NCBI RefSeq assembly: GCF_030272615.1
Contig: NC_081409.1
Location: 247,133,502-247,197,501 of the forward strand
Direction: 5' to 3'
Length of the DNA stretch: 64,000 nucleotides
DNA from: Cryptomeria japonica
Lineage: Eukaryota; Streptophyta; Pinopsida; Cupressales; Cupressaceae
Shown: positions 12,801 through 22,391 of the stretch, one piece after another
Layout of the letters: every line of letters begins with the position of its first letter
How positions within the stretch are numbered: position 1 is the stretch's first letter
The notes under the pieces: generated by a model
Database searches by the model: none
Seen by the model: only the letters and a program-made list of their open reading frames with translations
Told to the model about the DNA's origin: nothing
Position numbers and translations under genes: made by a program

Positions 12801-12999
12801 CAGGAATATACAAGATTTAAAATGAATTTACCAACCCCTAAGGCATCTACCTCAGTTATCGGTTGAATTTCCTACCGGTGCAGGAATGCTCTATTCTATC
12901 GGTGGATTTACTAGTGCAGTTACTGGTGTAGTTGCATCTCCACTTGGTTCTTCAGACTGTCTAACCCATCTCTTGGTGTGATCTTGTTGTAATTCATCT
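9873..12999 (-). pseudogene. Unrecognised decayed reading frame(s) of element B
   Basis: Open minus-strand pieces occur at 12,219-11,914, 11,781-11,545, 11,451-11,221, 11,196-10,951 and 10,451-10,203, with linking sequence that stays open between single stops or frameshifts. The products are highly charged: a basic part with KKKK near 11,870, an ENPLSLYNKLDARRLDVVKR helix-like part, and an acidic/Lys-rich part (EKEDEKRDTPEDDKEKETDK at ~11,080). I recognise no catalytic motif and no retroviral enzyme. Its place after gag suggests it replaced pol in this element. It may be a protein specific to this non-autonomous family, or a run-on of gag. Function unknown. Confidence 0.45.
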
Positions 13000-13004
13000 A
13001 CCTT

Positions 13005-14060
13005 CTACTTTCCTTTCTCATTTGCTCTATCATTGCTAACCAGTTTAGTCTTGCTTCTGTAGTACTTAGCAACATGACCTATTTTGTTGCATGCATAACA
13101 TGTAACATTGTTCTTTTGAATTGCTTTGCCATATCTAGTGTCATTCCTTGATCTGCATTGATTAGCCAAATGTCCAAACTTTCCACATGCATGACACTTA
13201 ACATTCATTCTGCAATCTTCTGACTTATGACCATATTTCTTGCAATTTGTGCATTGATTGGGAACTGAATTATAGTTTTGATTTGCTCTATTTCTACATT
13301 GTTTAGCCATATGGCCAAATTTATTACAAACAAAGCATCTACCATTGAATTTTTAAGCATTAGATTTCCTTACTGGTTTCCTCTGGTCTGATGAGTTTTG
13401 CATACCAGTTATCTGATCTTTATTTGCAGTACTGGAGCTTTCGCCTTGTTCAAATCCAAGTCCTCTAGAATATTCATTTTGCCTTTGTCTTTTCAATAGA
13501 TCATCTAGTTGTGCAACACTAATCCTGAATTTTTCTTTATAGTCACTTGCAGTAGTCAGATAATTTCTCAGAGTCATTATTTGTCTTTCAAGCTCTTGTT
13601 CATTATTCTGGGATTGTACCAAATTAGTTCTCAACATATCATTCTCATGAGCCAACCTACCACATTCTTCAAATTTACTCTTCAGAGATACAACAAGATT
13701 TTCTTCCTTCTTCTTTCTGTCCTCAATTTCTTTAGACATCCTCACATTTAGGTCTTGCATTTCATTCTTCATGAGAATGTTTTGTTGACTCATCTTCTGA
13801 CATTGTTCCTTAAGTGCATTTTTCTCTTCATCATCATAGTTTTGCAAAAGTTCCTTCCTCCTAGGTTGAGTATATGATAAACATTCTTGCAAAACAAGAA
13901 TAAATTCATTAGAAGAATTCAATTCATCTTCCAGCTTTAAGTTCTTCAACCTTTCAACATCACAATCCTCAAGTGTCATCTCAAGTTGCTTCTCCATAGC
14001 CATATTCAATGATTCTAGTTTCAAGATCTTCCTCAAGCTGTTAAACTTCCTCTGAGACAC
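13005..14060 (-). pseudogene. Gag-like protein of B: coiled coil plus four CCHC zinc knuckles
   Basis: One frame runs from 14,060 to 13,005 with a single in-frame TAA near 13,355. The first ~190 residues are heptad-rich and charged (LEMTLEDCDVERLKNLKLED), predicting a coiled coil. A Ser/Gln-rich linker follows, then four knuckles of form CX2CX4HX4C: CFVCNKFGHMAKQC, CTNCKKYGHKSEDC, CHACGKFGHLANQC, and a fourth (CYACNKIGHVAKYY) whose last Cys is Tyr. The listed first codon is GTG; the first ATG lies ~20 codons in, so the real start is uncertain. The usual copia gag N-terminal domain seen in C and D is missing. Likely role: nucleocapsid/RNA packaging for a parasite element. Confidence 0.7.
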
Positions 14061-14061
14061 C

Positions 14062-14077
14062 AGGCTCTAATACCAAT
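14062..14077 (-). other. Primer binding site of element B
   Basis: The complement reads ATTGGTATTAGAGCCT, directly inside the LTR that starts at 14,078. It matches the initiator-Met type with one change (C to T) from TGGTATCAGAGC. It fixes the orientation of B as minus. Confidence 0.8.
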
Positions 14078-14454
14078 TGTTGGAATAGAAGGAATCCAAG
14101 AACATTGAGAGGGGGTGGGGGGGGGGGGGGGGGGTAAATCAGTGTTCTACCGGTGATATAAGATTTTACTTTATTATAACATACACATGTAAACCGGTAA
14201 ATGAAGAAACATATAACATGAAGTAAATAAACCAGCCACATGAATGAACACCATAACACACCAAATTTAATACGTGGAAAACCTCAAAGAGGAAAAACCA
14301 CGGTGGGATTTGTGACCCACAATATCAATTCACTAGCCATATGAAAGATATTACATAGCATGGGGGCCTGCACATGTAGGAAGAAACACTTCCTAGAGCA
14401 CACTGCTCAACACAATAGAGTCTCACTGACTACAAGCTTCTGCTGAGATAAAAC
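14078..14454 (-). repeat. 5' LTR of element B, first part (continues at 21,226)
   Basis: This is the first 377 bp of the right-hand LTR of B, up to the insertion point of C. It contains an uninterrupted run of 18 G at about 14,117-14,134, where the sister LTR has a run of seven. The AAAAC at 14,450-14,454 is the left target duplication of C. Confidence 0.88.
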
Positions 14455-15563
14455 TATTGGTATTATGGATGTGTTGCATTGGTTTTGTCATTGATGTCAG
14501 CACTTATCAACACTTGTGACCACTTATCAGCATTGAAGATCTTTGGTTATATTCACTAGCATGTTTAGTGACTTATGCACAGTCACTGGTATCTAGTTCA
14601 CCGACAGGTTATATTGTTCACCGACACTGAGGATGATCTGTTATCATCTAGAGATTACTTGGTTATGTCGAATACATTATTTGGACACTTGGTTTTGGTG
14701 ATTTGGTTATTGGTCTAATCGACTTTACATATTTGTTGTTACCGGCAAATAGGTCTAGGTTATGGATCGGAAAGCATTATCTATTCCAGATAAACACGAC
14801 ATGTTATGGAGATTTTTTATTGATTGGTTATTATTGTAAATGCATTAAGCCGACGTGATGCATCACATATTGATTCATTTGTAATTGATTTAATTGTAAT
14901 ATTCTTAGTGAGCCGACCTACAGATTTGGTCTTAGGTTTTGGTATATATGTAAGATCTCATTTGTGATATTATAGAGGAGGTGTGAAAGGGAATGTAATA
15001 ATGTATATGCGAATATAAGCAGAGCTATACACATAGAAATCATTTGAAGATTCAAGAAAGGTATGAAGAAGACAATCAGAGCTTAACTGGTACTTAATCT
15101 AGCATATGAAGATGCTATTTTGAGCGGTACATTATCATTGGATTTAACCATCCAATTGTAGTCAGTGTGACTCCCATTTTGTGATTGAGCAGTGAGCTCT
15201 AGGTTGTTGGTCTTTCTACATGTGCAGACCCCATTTGTACACACATACTATCTGCAGTAGTATCATATGATTGTGGGTAAGGTTTCCCATCGTGGTTTTT
15301 CTCCTTATAGGGTTTCCACGTACAAATATTTGTGTTATGTGTTGTGGATGTTATTTGTCTTTCTATTTCATGCATTAAACTTTACCTGTACTGTTATTAA
15401 CTGTTAAACTATCTACCGACATTAAGTTTGGTTTACAGGTATTATGCATTAAGTTTGGTTTACAGGTATTATGCATTAAGTTTGGTTAATTTATATTTGG
15501 ATTGAAATTAATAGACAACTGATTTAGCCCCCCCCCCCTCTTAGTTGCCTCTGAGTCCTAACA
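14455..15563 (+). repeat. 5' LTR of element C
   Basis: The 1109-bp LTR ends CCTAACA and is similar throughout to 20,166-21,225. A TATA-like GGTATATATG lies at ~14,940. It has an exact 27-bp tandem duplication at 15,424-15,450 and 15,451-15,477 that is absent from the right LTR, which explains much of its extra length. A C-rich block with nine or more C lies at ~15,529. Confidence 0.9.
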
Positions 15564-15578
15564 ATTGGTATCAGAGCT
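15564..15578 (+). other. Primer binding site of element C
   Basis: ATTGGTATCAGAGCT lies directly after the 5' LTR. It is the initiator-Met type, identical in form to the site of element D. Confidence 0.85.
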
Positions 15579-15620
15579 AAGTCCTCTTTTTGCAGAAGTT
15601 TAACTGCTTGAGGATATTCT

Positions 15621-18600
15621 ATGGCAACTAACTATTTCGGGAAGGACAGTCTGAAACTTGATGGAACTAACTATGGTATATGCAAGATCAGAATGGAGAC
15701 ACATCTGAATTACATTGGAAAAGATATATGGGATGTTACAAAGAATGTCTATGTTGGTCCTATGTAGAGTCAACCTAATCCACCAACCTTGGCTAAAGAT
15801 CAGGAGAATGATTGCAAAGCAAGAAAAGCACTTTTGAGTGCATTATCAAATCAGCAAATCATGGGATTATCAGACCGATCTACTACTAAAGCTATTTGGG
15901 ATAAATTGGAGACATTAAATGAAGGTGATACCACTGTCAAAATTGAAAAAATGCAATGCTTCCAGGTCAGGTATGAAAATCTGAAAAATGGAAATAGATG
16001 AAAGAAATTCTGCTTTTATGGAAAGAGTTAATGAAATTGCTTTAGGTATACAATGTTGTGGAGGATCCTTAAGTGAAGATGAAAATGTTTCTAAAGTTTT
16101 AAGAGCATTGCCACCGGCATACAAAATGAAAGTAACTGCTATTAATGAATTGAGAACAATGCCTAATACATCAGTATCTAGAGACACTTTGGTTGGAAAA
16201 ATTTCAGCTTTTGAACTTGAGGAATTTGGTCCTATTGCTACAATTAAGATAGATTTGGATTTCAAAGCTTCATCATCTACAACATCATCATCATCTGAAA
16301 AATCTGATTGGAAAGAACTCAATGCTAGAGAACTTGAAGAAATTAGAAGAGAGAATGAAGAACTTGAAGAGATTGAAGAACTATTTGCAAGGAAAATGCC
16401 TAAAGGTCTAGTTGGAAGTAAGTATGAAGGTAAAGCACCATTTAAATGTTTTAACTATAATAAAATTAGTCATATGGCATCTAGGTGTCCTGATAGACAT
16501 GCAAGATTGAAAGAAGAAGCTAAAAGAACATATAAGCCTAACCCTGAATATCAGAGATATAGATTTAAGAAGAATAGAGAAAAATCATGTTACTATGCTA
16601 ATGAAGGAGTTACTGATGATTCTGATGAGGAACCGATAGACAATGGATGGGCTTTTGTTGCAATAATAGAAGATCAACCAACACCTACTGTCCAATCGAT
16701 AGAGGAGGCCCTGGCAGCTAAAATTGAAGAAAAGGATGAATGGATCATTGATTCCGGATATTCACATCATATGACTGGTGATAAAAGTAAAATCTTAACC
16801 TTTCAAGAATACAATGGAGGTCTAGTAAGATTTGGGGATGATAAAGCTTGTTTGATCAGAGGAAAAGACACTATATCTTTTGATGGTAATCACAATACTG
16901 ACAATGTTTACTAAGTTGAAGGTTTGAAGCATAATCTTTTGAGTGTTGGTTAGCTAGTTGAAAAGGGATTTCAGCTACAATTCAAGAATGGTAAATGCAA
17001 AATCATGAACAAAACTGGTTTGGAAATTGCAACCGGTAATCAGACTAGAGGTAATATCTTTCATTTGAATAACACTAAGAAGACATGTTTGATTGCACAT
17101 ATTGATGAAAGTTGATTATGGCATAAAAGACTTTGTCATGTAAATTTTGATTGCATTGTGAAAATCAGTACAACTAAGGCAGTAAGGGATTTACCTAAGA
17201 TTGTTAAACCTCACAATCCGGTATGTAAGGAATGTCAATTCGGAAAGCAAGTTAGAGCAACTTTTAAGAGTATTCTAGAAAAATCCAATAATGTTCTTGA
17301 CTTAATTCATACTGATTTATGTGGTCCAACAAGAACTAGAAGTTTACAAGGAGATAGATATTTTATGCTAATCATTGATGATTATTCTAGAATGTGTTGG
17401 GTTACTTTTCTCAGGGAGAAATCAGAAGCTTTTGGGAAATTCAAACTATTCAAAGTAATGGTAGAGAATGAAACTGGTAAGAAAATCAAATGTTTGAGAT
17501 CAAATCAAGGAGGTGAATTCACATCTAAGGAATTTAATACATTCTGTGAAGTGAATGGAATCAGAAGACAATTATCAGCACCTCAGACACCCCAACAAAA
17601 TGGAGTTGTGGAAAGGAAGAACATACCTATTTTGGATGCAGCTAGAAGCATGATATCGGAAGCAAACCTACCTCATGTATATTGGAGACAAGTAGTCAAT
17701 ACAACTATTTATACATTCAATAGAGTTCACATCAAAGGTGAAACCGGTAAGACCCCTCATGAACTATGGTTTGGTAATACTCCCACTCTTAAATATTTCA
17801 GAATATTTGGAAGAAAATGTTATATTAGAAGAGATGATTATATTGGGAAATTTGATCCTAGAAGTGATGAAGGAATATTTCTTGGTTATTCATCTAAGAA
17901 CAAGGCATATAGATGTTTTAACAAGAGATTGTAGAAAATCATTGAGAGTGAAAATATGAAGATTGATGAACAGTTTAGAGGTAATTCAAGGTCTATGGAC
18001 TTTGAACCAGCAGTTGAGATAATCACAAATGAACCTACAATGAGTACACTAGTACAAAATGTTGATCCAGTCATGCCGGCATCATCTGAGAATTCCACAG
18101 TGACTGAAGAAAAACAACAAGTGAATACACCTAGGTATGTAAGATTGAATCACTTTGCAAGTCAAATAATTGGGAATAAGTATCAAGGTGTTATGACAAG
18201 AGGAAGACTAGAAAATGAAGAGGTATGTCTAATTTCTCAAATTGAACCAACAACTATTAATGAGGCATGTGAAGATAACATTGGATTAAAGCTATGGAAG
18301 ATGAATTAGAACAAATTGAAAGGAATAACACATGGACATTGGTTCCCCGACCTAAAAACAAAAATGTAATTGGAACTAAATGGGTATTCAGAAATAAAAT
18401 TAATGAAGATGGTAAGGTAATCAGAAACAAAGCAAGATTAGTGTGTAAGGGATATTCACAGAAAGAAGGAATTGATTACAATGAAACCTTTGCACCAGTA
18501 GCTAGAATTGAGGCAGTCAGATTATTCTTAGCTTTTGTAGCACACAAGAACTATAAAGTATATCAAATGGATGTTAAATGTGCATTTCTGAATGGTGATC

Positions 18601-19778
18601 TTGAAGAGGAAGTTTACATTGAACAACCTGATGGATTTTCTTTGACAGATGACAAAGATATGGTTTGCAGGTTAAGGAAAGCTTTATATGGATTGAAGCA
18701 AGCTCCTAGAGCTTGGTATGCTAGATTGGACAAATATCTTTTGAAGCTTGGTTACACTAAAGGTAATGCTAACAACAACTTATATTACAAAGTGACTAAT
18801 GATGACATCTTGGTTATTGAAGTTTTTGTTGATGATATCATTTTTGGAGGAGAAGAAGGATTGTGTAAAGACTTTTCTAAAAAGATGCAGAAAGAATTTG
18901 AAATGTCTATGATTGGGGAGATAAAATTCTTTTTAGGATTGCAGATTTCACAGACTGATAAAGGTATATTCATAAATCAATCTAAGTACTTGAAAGAACT
19001 GCTAAAGAAATTTGGTATGGAAAACTCTAAACTAGTAAGTACTCCTATGACTACAACTGATAAACTATCATTGAAGGATGAATCAACACCTGTTAATCCG
19101 ACAAGATATAAATCTATGATTGGAGGTTTACTATATTTTACACAAACAAGACCTGATATTATGAATGCAGTATGTATTGTTTCAAGATTTTAGAGTAATC
19201 CTAAGGAAAATCATGAATCAATAGTGAAAAGGATTTTTCGATACCTACAAGGCACAACAAATCTTGGTTTATGGTATCCTAAAGATGACAATTTGGATTT
19301 ATGTGCATACACAGATGCAAATTGGGTAGGAGATGTAGATGACAAAAAAAGCACCACCGGCGGAGCAATTTTTCTTGGTAGTAGACTAATTTCATGGTTG
19401 AGCAAGAAACAAAGTTGCACATCTTTATCAAAAACATAACCAGAATATGTTGCAGTAGCAACTAATTGTACACAGGTATTATGGATTAAGCAAATGTTTA
19501 AGGACATAAAGGTAAGATGCAAAGAACCTATAATCATTTAATGTGATAATATGGTAGCAATTGATATATCAAAGAATATGGTATTTCACTCTAAAACTAA
19601 ATATGTTTCTATCAAATTCAATTTTCTAAAAGAGAATGTTGAAGCAAAAGAAGTGAAATTGGTTTATGTGAATACTAAAGAGTAGATTGTAGATATCTTT
19701 ACTAAGCCTTTGCCTAAGGAAACCTTTTTATATCTAAGAGAGCAGCCTAGAGTTATACCCTCACCAGTAGAAACTTAG
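15621..19778 (+). pseudogene. Gag-Pol polyprotein of copia element C, disrupted
   Basis: Translation starts at ATG 15,621 (MATNYFGKDS), the usual copia gag N-terminus. A TAG near 15,766 and a one-base insertion near 15,983 break gag. The zinc knuckle (CFNYNKISHMASRC, ~16,447) has lost its second Cys. Protease: WIIDSGYSHHM (~16,742). Integrase: LWHKRLCHVNFD, HTDLCGP, CLRSNQGGEF (usual catalytic Asp is Asn) and VVERKN. Reverse transcriptase runs from ~18,310 with [41 protein letters not shown] and FVDDIIFGG. RNase H: YTDANWVGD and SWLSKKQSCTSLS. The C-terminus ends ...IPSPVET. About eight stops or frameshifts; several stops are TAG where related element D has CAG. Confidence 0.9.
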
Positions 19779-20165
19779 ACAGTTGGAGCATGGCATCAGA
19801 CCGGTAGAATTAACAGAGAAATATTTTTCCGGCTTTGATGAGGAGAGCTACTTCTCAGGGGGAGTAGATTGGATAAATTTGGTTATAACAATTGGTTTTT
19901 GTAATAAGTTCTATGAACTGATTGTATCTAGTTTTGTATTGCTTTGGCATTTGATGTCAAAGGGGAAGAGATATCTATGGAATAACACATTATCTTTTGG
20001 GGAGAGATTATTCATTGGGGGAGAGATTGTTACTCTCTATCTGTATTTTGATTTCTGGTTAATGATCTCTTTGGGAGATTGTTGGCTTTTGGTTTTTGGC
20101 ATTTCTGCTTTGGCACTTAGATGGTTTTTCCATCTTGTGTTGCCATCAATGCCAAAGGGGGAGAT
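19779..20165 (+). other. 3' untranslated region and polypurine tract of element C
   Basis: Between the pol stop and the 3' LTR are TCAGGGGGAGTAG-like and CAAAGGGGAAGAG-like purine blocks and the final polypurine tract AAAGGGGGAGA (20,154-20,164). The open frame at 19,783-20,205 runs into the LTR and is not considered a gene. Similar multiple 'ggggag' blocks occur in the same place in element D. Confidence 0.6.
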
Positions 20166-21225
20166 TGTTGGTATTATGGATGTGTTGCATTGTTTTTGTC
20201 ATTGATGTCAACATTTATCAACACTTGTGAAAACCTATTGGCATTGAAGATCTTTGGTTATGTTCACCAACATGTTCAGTGACTTATGCACAGTCATCGG
20301 TATCTAGTTCACCGACAGGTTATATTGTTCACCAACACTGAGGATGATCTGTTATCATATGGAGATTACTTGGTTATGTCAAAGACATTGTTTGGACACT
20401 TGGTTTTGGCGATTTGATTATTGGTCTAATCAAGTTTGCATATTTGTTGTTCCGGCAAATAGGTCTAGGTTATGGACCGGCAAGCGTTATCTATTCTAGA
20501 TCAGCACGACACATTATGAAGATGTTTTATTGATTGGTTATTATTGTAAATGCATTAAGCCGACATGATGCATCGCATATTGATTCATTTGTTAATTGAT
20601 TTAATTGTAATATTCTTAGTGAGCCAACCTACACATTTGGTCTTAGGTTTTGGTATATATGTAAGATCTCATTTGTGAGATTATAGAGGAGGTGTGAAAG
20701 GGAATGTAATAAGGTATATGCAAATATAAGTAGAGATATATACATGTAAACATCATTTGAAGATCCATCAGAGCTTAACCGGTACTGAATCCAGTATATG
20801 AAGATGCTATTTTGAGTAGTACATTATCATTGGATTTAACCATCCAATTGTAGTTAGTGTGACTCCCATTTTGTGATTGAGCAGTGAGCTCTAGGTTGTC
20901 GGCCTTTCTGCATGTGCAGACCCCATTTGTACACATGTACTATCTGCTGTAGTATCATGTGGTTGTGGGTAAGGTTTCTCACCGTGGTTTTTCCCCTTAC
21001 AAGGTTTCGACGTACAAATGTCTATGTTATGTGTTGTGGATGTTATTTGTCTTTCTATTTCATGCATTAAACTTTACCGGTACTATTATTAATTGTTAAA
21101 CTGTCTATCGACATTAACTCTGGTTTACCGATATTATGCATTATGTTTGGTTAAGTTATATTTGCGTTAAAATTAATAGACAACTGATTCACCTCCCCCC
21201 TCTCAGTTGCCTCCGGTTCCTAACA
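20166..21225 (+). repeat. 3' LTR of element C
   Basis: The 1060-bp LTR has intact TGTTGG...TAACA ends and matches 14,455-15,563. It lacks the 27-bp duplication of the left LTR. Confidence 0.9.
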
Positions 21226-21765
21226 AAAACAATAATGGTGAAGTCACAAAATGCATCTGCAATGCAAAAAAGAGTTCCGGTTATAGCTCTGTTCTGTACC
21301 AGTTCATAAACCCTAAACCCTTTTACCGACATCTCCTATACTCCAAGAAATATTTACAAATTATCTACTGACCATTGCATGATATTACTTTTGCATACAA
21401 ATGATCTACATACATATCCTTCGCATCACTTTTTTCTCCACATTCATTATCTACATTCTCTTATATGAAAATGACCTAATAAACTGACTTATATACCCTT
21501 TACAAACAATATGCCTTATGTCAGCTTACAACACATTACAAAAGATATTCAATGTGTCTCTATATAATAATTATAAAATGATTTTACAAATAAAACCTTT
21601 CTGGATCCCAGACTGATGTCGGCTTCACTGAAGTGTAGGATGCCAGTGCCGGTGCCGGTGCCGGTGTTTATCGGTATCTGCCGATATCTGTCAGTATATT
21701 CCTTCTATAGAATCTTGTTGCCATCAATGAAAACATATGAATCCAATGAGTGTCAATTTCCAACA
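21226..21765 (-). repeat. 5' LTR of element B, second part
   Basis: This resumes the LTR of B at AAAACAATAATGGTG exactly where 14,454 stopped and ends CCAACA at 21,765. It keeps a run of three CCGGTG-like units (~21,645-21,665) that are partly degraded in the sister LTR at ~9738-9760. Confidence 0.88.
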
Positions 21766-22391
21766 TTTATCTCTCTTTTGGGGGGTATTTTTTTCCCACT
21801 GGGTTTTCTCTCTTTCTCCATTTGTGAGAGATTGCATTGCATAGGTTTGCTTGCATTTGTATATTGTACATGGGTACCTATGATGGCCTAGTAGCCGAGA
21901 CCCATCTTGCATTGTTGACTTGAGTTTTCATTCCCCTAAGTTGCACTTAAGGGGGGGTGTTGGTGTAATTATTTATTCTTATAGGATATAATTACACTTT
22001 ACTTAAGTTAACAGGATAATGCATCTCATTGTAGTTTGGATATGAGACACTTAGGGAAGTGTGCACATAGGGATGTAGCTTGTAGGAGAAATTCCACCTT
22101 TTGTGGTCTTATCTTGCTGTTACACTCCACATTCTGTGGGTCATCCACCTCTTGTGGAATATTATATTATTTCTCCTACCTACCCCTACTTTTTCTTACC
22201 TACCCTTGATTCTCATTGAACCACATGTCATGATTGTGTGCTCACATATCCATTTGGCCTTGCCTATATTTATTGTATTGGTTAATCCAGTTGATCATTT
22301 GTATATTGATGAGAATACAATTTGTCCTTGTCATACTATTGTCTCTCTTTTATGCTTTTCATTGTGCCCTTTATCTTTGCAAAATATCACA
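21766..22391 (+). repeat. 3' tail, polypurine tract and 3' LTR of element A
   Basis: After the TTTAT duplication (21,766-21,770) the internal sequence of A resumes for ~190 bp, ending in the polypurine tract AAGGGGGGG (to 21,957). The 434-bp LTR 21,958-22,391 follows. Frames at 22,101-22,421 are LTR shadows, as in the left LTR. Confidence 0.85.

Larger units (their letters stand above)
14455..21225 (+). mobile_element. Copia element C, nearly complete
   Basis: C is inserted in the LTR of B with a perfect duplication AAAAC (14,450-14,454 and 21,226-21,230). LTRs are 14,455-15,563 and 20,166-21,225. The primer site is at 15,564-15,578 and the polypurine tract AAAGGGGGAGA is at 20,154-20,164. 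The left end reads TATTGG where the right LTR starts TGTTGG, so the terminal dinucleotide TG has become TA. The coding region is 15,621-19,778. C is the youngest layer of the nest by position, since it interrupts B, which interrupts A. Confidence 0.9.
8961..21765 (-). mobile_element. Non-autonomous copia-type element B (gag only), interrupted by C
   Basis: B is inserted in element A with a perfect 5-bp target duplication TTTAT (8956-8960 and 21,766-21,770). On the plus strand its LTRs read TGTTGGAATAGAAGG...CCAACA. The polypurine tract (complement of 9857-9872) and primer site (complement of 14,062-14,077) show it runs on the minus strand. The internal region is only 9857-14,077 (4.2 kb). It has gag-like sequence and a second charged reading frame, but no protease, integrase, reverse transcriptase or RNase H motif was found. 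This resembles the TR-GAG type of non-autonomous LTR elements. Element C sits in its right-hand LTR. Confidence 0.88.
1674..22391 (+). mobile_element. Copia element A, host of nested elements B and C
   Basis: A is defined by two LTRs of one family: 1674-2123 (450 bp) and 21,958-22,391 (434 bp), both starting TGTTGGTGTAATTATTTATT. A primer site follows the left LTR (2124-2136) and a polypurine tract (AAGGGGGGG, to 21,957) precedes the right LTR. Flanking 5-mers are GAAAT (1669-1673) and AAAAT (22,392-22,396), a target duplication with one mismatch. Its coding region is 4880-8860. The element is interrupted by B at 8961-21,765, and its leader (2256-~4860) may hold another insertion. A lies within the coding frame of a transposase-like gene. 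Confidence 0.85.

Noticed and set aside
19783-20205. 140-codon frame after pol of C as a possible env-like gene
   Set aside because: It runs into the LTR, has only short hydrophobic runs and is not matched by a similar frame in the related element D.
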